Assembly: GCA_963931925.1 (NCBI GenBank)
Contig: OZ007582.1
Coordinates: 25,614,224-25,678,223 of the forward strand
Direction of reading: 5' to 3'
DNA: 64,000 bases
Source of the DNA: Onchidella celtica
Lineage: Eukaryota; Mollusca; Gastropoda; Systellommatophora; Onchidiidae
Positions within the stretch are counted from its first letter, which is position 1. Every line of letters begins with the position of its first letter. The position numbers were made by a program, and so were the translations under genes. A model generated the notes under the pieces. That model was not told the origin of the DNA and ran no database searches. It worked only from the letters and a program-made list of their open reading frames with translations. Shown in pieces: positions 1 to 13,369 of this stretch.

Positions 1-1740
1 ATTGTCTAATGACCCTGTATGACGGGGCCAGTACAATTACAGGCAAATCTTTGTGTTTCTGATGCTCTAACCTCAGCTAACCTCACAGTGTTCTCTGTAT
101 TCTTTAACCTTCTCACCCGCCACTTATTACGGTCACTGCTGCAGAACTAGACACTCACAGTGCCACAGTGTTGGACATAGTGTTTTCAAACGTTCCTGGC
201 AGCTAAGCTTCTCAATACCCGAATTAATGTGATAGGTATGATCATAGACAATGCTTTGAATTTCTGCTCTGTGAAGACAGAAAAAAATTCTACTTTGTTT
301 TCTGTAACCTGTGACAAATTTTCAAACTCTGTGTTTGTGTAAACATGGAATTGTGAGCTCTTCTACAATTTATGCAGGAGGTAAGGGATGAAACAGGGAC
401 TTCAAATATTTGAAGAATGTAGAATGAAAATAGTAACAGTGATGCAGTTACAAAAAACAAAACTATAAAAACCATGTTCTAAGTTTTGTATTTTCAAACT
501 TATAGTGATGTCCATTTGCTTAGGCCAGGGGAAGGGGGTGGACTTGTGAAGTAGGTCAGGCAGTATTGTGTTAATATCAGTGTCAGCCAAGTGGATGAGG
601 AATTTTTTTTTTTATTAAATGTTCAACCATTTTTCTGTGTGTTCAAAATATTTGACTTTTCTGACCTGGGCTTCTGATCTTCAAAGGACAAACACATATA
701 AGGGCCACATCGGCACCTGCAAAATCTTTGTGATATCTCAGATTCCATGAACATGACAATTGTAATTATCTGATGGACCATGAGGATTCAGAGTGCATAA
801 TAACATATTAATCCTCTGGTGCCCAGTCGTAGATTTCCTTGTCTGAAACTTTTTCCATACACAGAAATCTGATTTGAAATTATTGAAATTTGAGTTTGAG
901 GTGAGTTTGAGTTTGGGTTTTATGGCATTTCGGCATGATAGCAGCCACTTTGCACCCTTCACAGTTTATTTGGGTGGATGTTCTTTAGTTATGTTTCGTA
1001 TTCAGAGCTTTTAAGTTTAACATAGAATTAAATACATTCATATAATTTTATCACATTGGTAAAATTCTCAAAAGCTGTTTTGTATGATATGAAAAAAGTT
1101 TTGTAAATGAGTATAGAAGTTTTCACATTATTGAAGTAAATGTGCGCAGAAATATAAATATTTATCTCAAAAAGAAAAAGAAATATCAAGTGACGAATTA
1201 GAAAATATTTAAAAAATGAGGCATTGGGCACCGAAAGGATAATTAGAGTCTATCCTTGTAGTCACTGAAAAGTATTCCACTAAATGGATACATAGTGAAA
1301 TATTTTCCCAACTTCTTAAAGAAAGATTACAAGTTTTCCTAGGTCTCTTGACCTGATAGTTGAGTGGCTATTGAGTGGTTTCCTGATTTTCTTGGCATAT
1401 TTTCCTTAGTTCAGGTGTACTAACTCCATTCTCAAGAAGATCTTTGGCATTTCTCAGATTTCCTAGCAAAACCCCATGGTCCTACTACATGTTTACTATC
1501 ACTTGTATTATATTTGTTTTGTATTTTGGTTCAGACATTTCATATTCTGATTTATTTTCCTGCTCAGACATTAACAGCTAAAGTGATCAGATGGATTTTG
1601 GCATTGATGGTTTGCATGTCAGGCAGTTATTTTCTAATAGGTAATAGGAAAGTGCGATTTTGTAGACTATTTCCAAACCCTAAAATCATAACAGGATATC
1701 AATGTTGGGGGAAGGGGAAGAAGAAGAAATAAGTCGGTGG
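1..1740. other. non-coding, nothing recognised
   Basis: No ORF here carries a recognisable domain, and the short ORFs on both strands look random. The AT-rich sequence has no tandem array or clear terminal repeats. It probably belongs to an upstream intron of the ACBD5-like gene or its 5' flank. I looked for the missing ACB-domain exons (the W-D-A-W region) and did not find them. Confidence 0.5.
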
Positions 1741-1757
1741 GAGGGGAATGAGGATGA

Positions 1758-3730
1758 ACATTATATGACCAACTACTTGATGAAGAAATATCAGTGGATG
1801 AATTGGAGTGGGCTATTAATAGTTTGAAAAGTAACAAAGCTGCAGGTTACGACAATATTGTTAACGAATTTATTAAATATGGGGGTTACTCTGTTAAAGT
1901 TGTTTTAGTAAAATTATTTAATACTATTTTAAAATTAAGTTGTTTTCCGAAATTGTGGGCAATCGGGGAAATCGTTCCAATTTATAAAAGTGGTCACAAA
2001 GATGACCCCAAAAATGATCGAGGAATAACTCTTTTGAGCTGCCTGGGTAAACTTTTCACTAATATTTTAAATAATCGACTTACACACTGGGCAGAATGTA
2101 ATAATGTTTTTTGTGATAACCAGTTTGGTTTCCGTAATAACAAGGGCACAACAGGCTGTATGTTTATGTTGCATGGTTTGATAGAATTATTTCAAGAGAA
2201 GTCACTGTATTGTGCTTTTGTTGACTTTGAACGGGCATTCGACAGCATAAATAGAAGAGCACTATTGTTTAAACTAGAGCAAAAGGGAGTAACTAAACAA
2301 ATGACTAATTTATTGAAAAACATTTATAGTAAAATCAAGTTATGTGTGAGGGATGCCAGCAGTGTGAGTGAAGCAACTGATACCTGTTTCTTTTCGTCAA
2401 ATGTAGGACTATTTCAGGGTGAATCTTTGTCGCCATTTTTATTCTCGATGTTTATTAATGACTTGTGTGATTGGTTGACTGCAAAAGATGTCAAGGGTGT
2501 ACATATAGAAGAATGTCTGATAATGATACTGATGTTTGCAGATGACATGGTCTTATTTAGTGGTAGCAGGCAAGGACTACAACAAGGCTTGAATGCTTTG
2601 AATGAATATTGTAATGCATGGGGATTGACTGTGAATACTGGTAAGACAAAGTGTGTGGTTTTCAGCAAGGGAGGGAAGTCTGGATTGCAGGACAGATGGA
2701 TGTACAATGATAAAACTCTGGAAAGCCTTAGTTCCTTCAAGTATCTTGGGTTTACGTTTAGTAGTACAGGAAAGTTTTCTAAAGGTATACAGGCGCTAGT
2801 GGATCAACTACAGAGAGCTTTATTTGGTTTGAAGGCTTATTTGCACAAAAATCCAGAGCTGAGTCCTTCGTTACAGCTACGACTATTCAAAACATTAGTA
2901 AAACCTATACTTTTATACGCTTGTGAAATCTGGGGATTTGCTGAAGCCTGGCCCATTGAGCGAGTCCATCTCACATTTCTGAAGTCTATTTTAAGTGTAA
3001 GAAAAACAACCCCAAATGCGTTTATATATTTTGAATTGGGAGTTTATCCTCTAAAAATGGACCGACAAGTTAGACTAATGAAATTCTGGGTTAAAATATT
3101 AGGTTTAGACGACAATAGTACAGTTAAAAAGTTTACAGCTGATTATTATCAGCCATAGAAAACAATACAAGTACAATTAATTGGGCTTCACTGTCAAAGA
3201 AAATGCTGGAGAAATCTGGGTTTGGATACACCTGGGAAAGCCAAACAGTTGATGAGACTTCGTTGTTTCTATCTGAATTTGAACAACGTCTATGTGACAA
3301 TTTTCAACAAACATGCCGCAGTGATGTAGAGCATTTAAGTGAGAATTGGCTATAGACATTTGGCTGTTGAATTTTACTCATAAAATTATTTACATCAAGT
3401 AAAGCAGAAACATTTAAGGATAGCCATAGCAAAGATAAGATTGGGCTGTCACAACTTTATGGTGAAGAGGGGAAGGTGGCAGAGGCCTAAACTGGAGTGT
3501 GTTATGAGATTGTGGAGACCTGTAATGGATTGGAGGACAAATTTCACGTGTTACTAACTTGCAAAAAATTCAAAGATATAAGGAAACAGTTTCTACCGTC
3601 TTGGCTACTTCTTAGACCAAGCATGTTTAAGCTCATAAATTTTCTGTCGTCGATGCACGATACAGAACTACATTTGTTTGCACTGTTTTGCCATAAAGTT
3701 CTAAACAAATACAATAATGTCGCTTTTTGA
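1758..3730 (+). pseudogene. LINE reverse transcriptase, truncated and frameshifted
   Basis: The frame 1758-3158 encodes a non-LTR RT. It shows the fingers motif L-K-S-N-K-A-A-G-Y-D (LINE RT motif 1), F-G-F-R (motif 3), the A motif F-V-D-F-E-R-A-F-D, and the catalytic C motif F-A-D-D near 2540. After the stop at 3156-3158 the coding signal continues with stops and frame changes. The C-terminal piece at 3497-3730 includes L-E-D-K-F-H-V-L-L, matching the conserved E-D-E-F-H tail of this RT group. No start codon is meaningful because the 5' end is lost. The copy cannot encode a working enzyme. Confidence 0.85.
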
Positions 3731-4086
3731 CTTCCCCTGGCAAAGGGCAAAGTCTGAAAACTGAATTCATCTTCGTGTGAAAAAATAAATTATAGTGATA
3801 TCTACAATTGTAGTAAATTCACAACAGATAAAGGTGAGGAAAGATCGTGGGAGGGGGGGGGGGGGTAAGGATTGAAAAATGATAACTGTTGCTGGCAATT
3901 ACAAGTTGTATTTTATAGTTGTATACTATAGTAAGTAAGTGTATAAATGCTGCAGGGAGCGGAGAGAGTAAATGACTGTGCATTTTGTCTGTTTGTTTGT
4001 TTGTTTTTAATGTTTTCAAAGATTGTTTACATGATCTGTGTATTTTGAATTGGCCGCCAGGCCTACAATAAACTGAACTTGAACTC
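1758..4086 (+). mobile_element. 5'-truncated non-LTR retrotransposon (LINE)
   Basis: A reverse transcriptase reading frame is open from 1758. It is followed by decayed C-terminal coding sequence to 3730, then an AT-rich 3' UTR with a 13-base G run. The element ends near 4086 in an AATAAA-like stretch with a short repeated GAACTT tail, the usual end of such LINEs. No endonuclease domain lies upstream, so the 5' part is missing, as expected from incomplete target-primed reverse transcription. I could not fix the target-site duplication. The clade is not assigned; it resembles RT families common in molluscs and cnidarians. Its position suggests an intron of the ACBD5-like gene, in the same orientation. 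Confidence 0.8.
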
Positions 4087-5951
4087 TAGCAAATTCTTAA
4101 GTCTGATGCCTTCACCTGACAACCAAGAGGCAAGAGTACCCAGCCACTGTTGCCAACATCTGTTGATACTGGAGACTAAAATGTCTGGCAGTCATCACTT
4201 AGAGTGGTGTTAAATTAAAAAATTTTTTTTTTTTTATTTATCAGTGATGTTTGCATTTGATTGGAATTAATATATCAGCAATGCAACAGATTGCTGTTTA
4301 ACATGTGAATATGTGGGAGTTTTGTCATCAAGAAGATTTGTGTGAGCCAAAAATAAAACTACTTTGCTTATCACAGTCAGTACTTACATATATTTGTAAC
4401 TGTAGCAATCTGATCTAGTGTCCAAACACTTTAAAATTGGCTTAATTCATCTCTGGTGTGTGTTCAGAATTTTGGAAGTTGTCCATGTTCAAGACCTGAC
4501 AAAAAAGTAACAGAAGTAAAATAAATTTAATGGAGATTGATGGGTGGAAACAAACAAAATATGTCTAGGCTGCAGTTTTGTATTATTGTATTTTGTATTA
4601 TTTTTACACATGAATGCAATGAAACCAGCTGATGGTACTGTAAATTACTCTTGCCTTAATATTGGTCACTGATTTAACACATGAAATTTTGCAGTAATGA
4701 GATATGTTGGAACACTAGGATGATCTGGGATTCTTTGATCAATAAGTAAAAACTGGGCTAGTTCAGCACTCTGTGTGTTTCACTGTTATGGGGGGGGGGG
4801 GTATGTGCATAGAGATAGAAGGTGGGTTGTAAGTGGTTGTGTTATATAGATACAGGATTTTGAACAGTTTATGGTTTGTCCCACCTGATTTATGGGATGC
4901 AAGAAAGATGTAGGAAATAATGTGAGAGAAAATGTGTAATCTATATCTGTTCTGGTTGAAAGACAATAATGATGTGTGAAAATGGGCTACCAAGTTTTGA
5001 ATTGAGAAAACATTGCCCGTGTATTAAGTAGCCTACACTTCAGAAAGTAGAAAATCCAAACCATTTGATGTGTCATAAGTGCAATCATATGCCTGGGGAC
5101 ATTAGTTTTCAAGTCACCTACAGTGATTTAAAACATGTATTCAAATATCAGTATTGTTCAAAGTCTATCCCAGTGACCATGGAAGGTCAGTGAGAAATAT
5201 TTCAATCATTTTATCAACATCTTCACCTCCAATATATATGTGTACATAATGTCCAGCAGTGATGGAATGAGAATCAGGATGTTTGTCTTTCATGGAGTTT
5301 ACAAAAGATGATGTCTATTTGATGTTTTCTGTCTCTTCCATTGGTAACAAAGTAGCAGTAAATCCGAATTGTAGAAAAGTGGGTGGATTGTGTGTATAAA
5401 ATACATCACTATGTTTGTATATTTGTATGCTGGACTCTTGATAGGCTTCAAAGTCCAACAGGTTACTTGTGACATTTGAGAGTGGCAGGTTTTTCAGATT
5501 GTTTTCTGTTGGTTTTTGGAAGTTACAGCCGGGGCAGAATTCATGCTGGTGATACAACATCGCAGTAATGGCAGGCTATGTCGTCTTGCAGATGTTGATC
5601 TGCGAGAATATATTACATTTCAGGGAGAATAAAGTGTCACCCATTTGAGATGTTCTTTTTGCTCGTCTTTTAAAATGCATAGGAACTGTTGAGTAGGAGA
5701 GTCATGTCCATAGAGATTTGATGGCTGATATAGATTGTGTGTAAACACAGAGAAGTCAAGATGGTATAGATTGTTACTTTGCAGAGGTGTAACCTTGACA
5801 TATGAGGATCTGGGTTGTAGTGAAAAATGGAAAAGTATTACACTGTGGCAGTAAACTTTGGCATATTCATATATATTTTTGCCTGTATGTTCATACTGTA
5901 TAATTGTTTGTCTAAATCTTACTTTTTCACTCTCTGTCATAAATGGGACAG
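4087..5951. other. non-coding, probable intron sequence
   Basis: No domain-bearing ORF or RNA gene is seen. There is a 12-base G run at 4790-4801. The last 30 bases (TTTTTCACTCTCTGTC and then CAG at 5949-5951) read as a splice acceptor for the exon at 5952. The minus-strand ORFs at 5315-5560 and 5620-5970 look like chance frames. Confidence 0.5.
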
Positions 5952-6114
5952 ATTGTAGAAACCATGCCACAGACAGAAGCTGTCACACAATTTTTACAGA
6001 AACTGGACAATTTTTATGAAATGGTTGAGGACAGTGAAAATCACAACACTTTGAAGATCATGGATGCACCAAAAATCAATGGAACAGCTCCAGTTAATGG
6101 ATCTTCAGAGGCTG
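5952..6114 (+). CDS. ACBD5: ACBD5-like exon: end of ACB domain
   Basis: The acceptor is a pyrimidine-rich tract ending in CAG at 5949-5951. The exon opens in phase 0 with I-V-E-T-M-P-Q-T-E, the conserved start of the last acyl-CoA-binding helix, followed by L-D-N-F-Y-E-M-V-E-D. The donor is GTAAGG at 6115, phase 1. The ATG at 5943 lies before the acceptor and is probably not a start. The equivalent vertebrate boundary falls at the same residue. Confidence 0.85.
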
Positions 6115-9100
6115 GTAAGGGGGAAACTTCTGACATGTCACTGACATAGTGGACTAACAGCATAGTACTCTTTTTTTCTTTTTTAGTAGCTCTGCTTATG
6201 ATTTGATCATTGTCTGACTTAAAAGTGTCTCTGATTTAATGACAGTATTTTTCATGAAACTGTCAGATTTTCATATGCCTTAAGTGTAGTAGGAATTCAA
6301 TATGAATAGAAGCATTATGAAAAGAAATTCAGTTTGATGTCATGTTTTAAACAACTTGAGAACCATATTTCGAAGCTACGTCATTGCTAGTCACAAATAG
6401 AACTGAGCTGAACTTGATATTTAACAGTGATCAAAACATTTACTAGGTGAGCAAAACTGTGAAACAACCATCATTGAAGATTGGGTACAACAGAACATTT
6501 TTTTATGTTTTTATTTGACAAAGATGAGCAACATTTGAGTCATTTCTGATTTGATTTACTATGTGGCATAATTGGATTTGATACATAGCATTACAATGAC
6601 AGAAATGCTTTAAGAATATTTTTGATATGTGGATGACTTGACACTAACAGATGCTGAATCAGAGACAATGAATCATTCCTACAATATGACACAGTTGTTG
6701 AAACAAGGCATGAACAGAATGCAGGACAGATCAGGTGTTGTCATGGGAAGACAAGCAGCAGAGATGGCCACAAATGGTAAGTTCTATACATATGTTATCA
6801 CCCACAATCATTTGACAAAGATTGATTTGGATCAAGAAAATGTGGTATAATGACTTTTATATTTGATATGACTCGGGATTTAGCCCAGTGGCACTAGGTT
6901 GAGTGGCAGGGATGAAATAGTTTATTTAAGTCCAGGTGGCTTTGCTCTTAGTCACATTAGAAATGGTAATTAGAATTTGTCATTCATAACTCAGATCAGT
7001 GCAGAATACCAAAATATCTACAGGCTAGTTTTATGCTGTTTGTAACATAGAGTAGATGTGGGAATTCTTCATATTGTACTAGAACTTTTAGGTTTTTTCT
7101 TCTTCCCCAACCCCGGTCAACCACCACCATCACAGGGCACTCAGCTGGTGGCAGACACTTAGACAGCACTGGAGTCAACGGTGGCCTGGAATCTGAGGAG
7201 GAGGAGAGGAGTGGATATGATGATGAAGCTGATGATGAAGGAGAAGAGAATCATTATGCAAGGGGGACAAATGAGGAGTGGGAGGAGGTGGTGGATTTGA
7301 AGTTGCCTACTTCTCAAGCTGAGCCTACTAATGACAGCGAGACAGAAAATGAGGAATTTTGTGACACATCAGATGAGCCAGTCGAGGTAAATAATAGCAG
7401 CAGTCTAGTTTAAACATGAAATACAGCAATGTGCCATCCATTGTTGTCTTTTAAACTTTATTTTTTTCTCTTGACACTCACAGAGTGAGATTTGACCAGG
7501 AACATTGATATGCATGGGTTAGACTGGTCTAGTTTTGGCAGCTTTCAGATGGGGTAACCTCAGAAATCATCCAGTATTTATTTTGGTGGGAGACAACTGT
7601 TTTATAGCATTTTGTGTATGTGGTGGAATTGGAGCAACATAGATGGGTGAAAAAATAAAGAGGGAAAAGAGAGAGAGAGAGAGAGTACCATTGGAGATGT
7701 CATGCCAGTGCATGTCACTTAACTTAAGGTGGGGAGGGTGGAAAGGGGGATGAGTAGAGACTTTCATTCATCCATTTTGCCCACACTTGTAATTGTACCA
7801 GTTTGTATAAAATTAATGTTGTCACTTTCCATCATCTTTCAGCCACTGACTTCCATCTCCTCACATTCCATGGTTGATTGCGTGTCTTCTTTGGCTAAGT
7901 CAGCCAACACTTCCACTCCCATTGGTCAGGGAAAATCCGTCCACATTTATCAGCTAATTCCACATTCTGGGGAGACATTTGCTGACAGTTTGTATGTGAA
8001 CCGCTCCTCTGAAGGTGATCATATCTCAGAATTGGCGTCTTTAATACAGCCAGGGGAGGCGACGCTATTAAATTCCAACAACAGTTTGGATATTTCGGTG
8101 TGTCGGGGAGGAGAGGAGCAGGAGCGGTGGAGACAAGGTCAGGGGTCAAGAGGCGGGGCAGTTTCTGGTGACAGAACAGCACAGAGTGGGTCAGGTCAGT
8201 GTGGCTCTGTGGATTGGTTTTTAAAAAAAAAGGGGGGGGGGGGCCAGAAGAATAGTTGTTTTTCAAGTAAAACTCCATAAATCTAACAAAGTGATGCCAG
8301 TTGGGAGTTTGTTAATATTGTGGAAGTGGCAGGATGTTTGATTTTGCATCCATAATTTGGGGACTTTCTTGCAGGTTCAGATGGTAAAACTGTGTACCAT
8401 GTGGGATGTGTTCTTGCACGGAAACAAGGCGACTTCCAGGGAAATGAATGATTGATAAATCTTGTGGGTGTTTCAGAGATGTTTGTGGAATATTTTTATT
8501 TCTTTTTTTTGTATTTTTCAAGCTTATGTGTCATCTTGTCGAACGTTGTGATGAAAATTGGACAAATTTCAGGTGGAGGAGGAGTAGGCAGTGTGAGTGG
8601 GGGTGGAGGTAGCGGTGGTGGTCGTGGTTTGTTCCCTGGTCCTGGAGGTGGGGGCGGTAACCGTTGGACAGGGCCAGGCCAGGAGATGATAGTGTCTGAC
8701 CTGAATGAGCAAATCGTGGTGACCTTGTTGAGGCTGCAGCATGACATGAGTGATATACTCACGCGACTCAACAGCCTGGAGGCTTTAGTCAAACAGGTAA
8801 TGTGTGTGTGTATGCTCATACATGTGCGGGGAGGAAGAGATCATGTCTTTGTATTTCTCCTCTCTTTCGCTATGTATGTGTGAATGTGAGCCTGTGCACC
8901 AGGTGCAGGGTATAATAAGCCTTGTCCGAAAATATCTAAATGAAGAGACCACAAAAACATTAGTTACATCCCTTATCTTGTCTAGACTGGACTACTGCAA
9001 TTCACTTTTAGCGGGTATTCATACAAAATTTTTGAATCGTCTACAGGTAATCCAAAATAATGCTGCCAGGGTGATAACCAAATCCAAAAAACGAGATCAT

Positions 9101-12100
9101 ATCACACCACTCCTGAAAGAATTGCACTGGCTCCCCGTGAAGCAAAGGATAATTTTTAAAATCTGCATCCTGTGTTTCAAATGTCTGAATGACTCGGCTC
9201 CTTCTTATTTACAAGATTTGATAAAACTGTATACACCAGGGAGAAGTTTAAGATCCTCCACTGATTCCACCATGCTAGTGACACCTGTGAAATCATACAG
9301 ATGTTATGGTGAACGATCATTCACATATATTGGCCCCTTAATGTGGAACAAGTTACCTATGGAACTGAGACAAACAAAATCATTAGTAAGTTTCAAAAGG
9401 CAGCTGAAGCATTTTTTGTTCCAGCAGGCTTATTTTTCTTGACTTACCTGAGGGGAGAGAGCATGTGATAGAAGGAGTGAGAATGTGATGGGAAGAGAGA
9501 GAGAGGGGGGTGGGGAGAGGGAGTGTGGGAGAGAGAGGAATGAGTTTTTATTACTTGTAAAGCGCATTGAGCATTTATTGGAAATGCGCTATATAAATGT
9601 AATTTATTATTATTATTATTATTATTTGAATGAAGCAGGTGGTGATCATGTTGATGACTAATGAAATCTTTGCTGTTTTGTTGTTGTGGTAACACAGGCA
9701 ACCATGTTGTGCAGGAAATCACTCTACAATAACTCAAGTTATATGAGTAACACCTGGAAATGCTGACAGTGATAGAATTATGAGAGGCAGAGACTTACAT
9801 ACATCTTTCATGGCCTGCTATAAAAGAAAATAAAGAAATGAAATTGTAAGTCAGAATGATTTGATGGCTTCCATGTTTTTGTTCTCTCTGACAGGAACGA
9901 GACAAGAAAGCAAAAAAAGCCAAGGTTGGTTCCAAAACTCAGTTCAGTTTTCAATCTTTTTCTTTTCTTTCTTGTTTCCCTCTAGAAATTACAGTGGAAC
10001 CCTCTTAATAGTCATCTCTTGGGACCAGACCAATTTATACTTATTAACCCTCGTCCCACGTTGAATGAACTCGTCCACGTAACCCCCCATGCGGGGATAG
10101 CCAGCAGCCAGTAAGCCAATCGTTCGCGTGTTGCTGATAATCTCGGCGGTCGGGTCAATTGGGTCCTTTTGAACAGATGTATTGTGTTTACTTTAGGATG
10201 CAATAATAACAATAGTGGTGGATAAATCGTAAGTGACCCCTCTGATATTTGGATATAAAGTACTTGTGATGATATGCAGTAAGTTCTATTGTTAAATGAA
10301 AAGCCCAAAAAGGGAGAATTTTCCTCATTTATATGCCGTTTAACATACGTTTTATCATTTTCCCAAGACCTCTGTGCTTTTTTCTGTCCCTAAGTCAGGC
10401 CATTCAGGTGAACAATTATTTTTTAAGCCAGGTGCTTAATTTACTATCCCCACATATTTTGGCATTGCCTTCTCCCTCCTCTACTATGTAAAGCTGCCAC
10501 TTAGGCGACTATGATGTTAGTTTTAGCAAGAGTTTTGATTGCCATCTTGTAGTGCACATACATATACTGAAAAGCGGTTTAATCAAAGGAGCACAATATC
10601 TTTCTAATTACCACATCAAATAAAGACAACGACCAACAACAAAGTCGGTAATTTTCTCCCAATTTTCCCTGATGAAAAACTTACCGACACACACCCTTAT
10701 GCAGCATGCCCTAGTATTACATCGGAATTCATAATTACAGACATAGAATGGCCCTTTTCTTCTCATTTCACATGTAGACGACAACCAGCATCAAAGTAAA
10801 AGTTTCCCCAAGATTTTCCCCAGTTCGACCTTCAGACCGTCAGTACTATTACATGAGTATGATGAATAGTTACAAATAGTTGCATCGTAATGAACGTAAT
10901 CGGACGACACCATTTTGTTAGATATAGTAGGGATGACGGGATAGATTAGCACGCGAAAATAGTGTGAAAAAAAAAAAACGATAGTTGCGGCAACCGAATA
11001 ACCAAAACACGAGCAGCACGCTGCCATGCAAAATATTGGCCTCCCGCTGGACTCGGTTTGGAGTATGTAGGCCACAATATTGGCCTCGCGTGTCTTGGGG
11101 GCCTCGTTGTGCCTCGAGGCCAATATAGTGGCCTCCCGCAGGACGAGGGTTAAGAGGGTATACTTATTAAAAGAGTTCCAACATAAATAGTTGTTGGATA
11201 CCCAAACTGTGTTGCACTTGTCTCACATTTTATGTCTATCCCCATCACTCATGGCTGTTTAAATGGCATCAAAAGCGCTATTCTAGTTGCTGACCTACTT
11301 TCCACCGGGCACCCACAATGTGGTCATAAATCACTTGTCAGCCGTTTGCACAACCGTGACGCTAGGCTGCTGCCGGCCCAGGCCTGCATAATACGGTTCC
11401 ATCAATTTCTGCATATCTTTTTACCCTGGTATCTTCTGATCTAGTGATGCTAGAGTCCCCAAGTGAGATCTCATTTTAAACGCCAGTATTTCACCGACAA
11501 GCCTATATAGCTTTTGCTCGCTACTTTTCAAAGTTGTTGATTTTATTGACTGATATTTCAGTGCATGTTTTTAAGAGTTTGAAATTTGATTTTCAACATT
11601 AATTGAATTTGATCATCAATATTTTGCCCCTGCCCTCAAGGATTTCAATGTAAAGTCAATATTTTTATAGTACAGAGGTTAATCACTGACCTTTGCAAGT
11701 TTGGTATATGTATCGTTTCTGTGTGATTTTCTACGATTTTTAAAAGAACTCCTGTGCAAGTTAATCGAGATGCTCCTGTACTGTGTCATTTCTGGTCCCT
11801 TAACATTTGCAGTTCATGTGATAACATTGCTAAATGGAGCGTCGCGGAGGACATTTGCATGTAGAGCGGCTCCATGAACTGTGTAGGACCTGGGCTGGGA
11901 TGACACTGATCAAAAAACAAAAACGTCGAAAACGAAAAGCGATCACAGACAACGACAATGCAAGTGACATTTCGCTTGTTCTTGTTATGCTGTTTCCCCC
12001 ATACAAGGACTTGTTGCAGACTACTATCCAAACACAACACGCACACACATGATACACGGGCAACCTATTTTTTTGGATACCACTACATGTATTTTTTTCT

Positions 12101-13322
12101 TTAAAGAGGCGACGGCACCAAAGCAGTAAGACCTCTAAGATGAACTACTGCCCACGATTCCTGTCATGTATACTGTATTCACCTAGTGTGTAGTCATGGC
12201 AGGGCCACTCACTAAACATGAGTTGTGACGTCATCAATCGATAAAGACATGACCTGTACATGTACTTAAGTCAACGTATAAAGACTGAAGGCCTCCTACT
12301 TCATGCGTTATCCCACCTGGCATAATTCAGTACGGGAGGACACAACATCAATACAAACCATTGTGCATACAATACAGGACACAACTGATGATCGCATAAC
12401 GGGAATCAGAGCAAACTACATTACAAGACATTTTCGGCCCATTAATGGCCGATAGTTCAATATGCGAGGACACAGCAACACTAATATTAAACACACCATC
12501 AAGTTGAGAATGACCGTCATCTAGCATCCTTTATGAGGCAAAGCTGAGCCTCTCTATTGCTACATCAACACACACAAACCAATAAGGCTTATGAAAGATG
12601 ACAACAGAGCACCTGCATTTAAACATGACAAGTTATTTTCACAGTCACTTAAATTGTCGCCAACATGGCCACCCACAGAAGTAGAACAAAAACCGAACAC
12701 ATATTTTGTTAGGAGACAACTGAACAATTCTAAGACAAACGTTATCGAATGCAAGACAGGATTAAACCACATAAAACTATTAAGAAAACTTATAAAATGT
12801 AACGGGAAATGGCCATCAACCTCAGATATCTCGGTATTGAATAACTATACAAGGATGCGGTCAAGTGAGTTTTGAAATTTAACCTGTTTCTCATGTTGTA
12901 TGCAGATTTCATAATAATCGTTGGAGGCACGAAATTTATGAACAGTATACTAATTTGTGAAAATACTGTATAAATGTATGCCTTTATATCTCTATTATGG
13001 TATTCAGTACATCTTTACAGTTCGTTGTAGACATTGATAATATATTAAAAAATTAGTATATATGTTTGTGAAAGTTTGGCTAGTGGAACGGTTTGGTCAT
13101 AAGACTGCTTTGATTACCAAAAAAAAAAACAGCGAGTTAAAAGTGCTACATGGGCTGTGGAAAACCCCCTTTAAAAACAGCTCGCTGGCCCAGTCAGCGA
13201 GGTTTGTGGCCGCATTGGGTTACCGGTGGCGGGGTAGGCCACTCGACTGGGATAGGCAACTAGAATAACGCCTGTTAACAGGCATGTACTGTGCATGTCT
13301 TTCCCTCCACTCACTCACTGTG

Positions 13323-13369
<47 letters not shown>

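Noticed and set aside
2414..2740. 108-codon minus-strand ORF
   Set aside because: Antisense shadow of the LINE RT domain.
5943..5951. ATG at 5943 as start codon of the ACBD5-like protein
   Set aside because: It lies inside the splice acceptor, and the ACB domain needs upstream exons.
8496..8819. 107-codon minus-strand ORF rich in proline
   Set aside because: It is the antisense of the Gly-rich ACBD5 exon; Gly codons read as Pro on the other strand.
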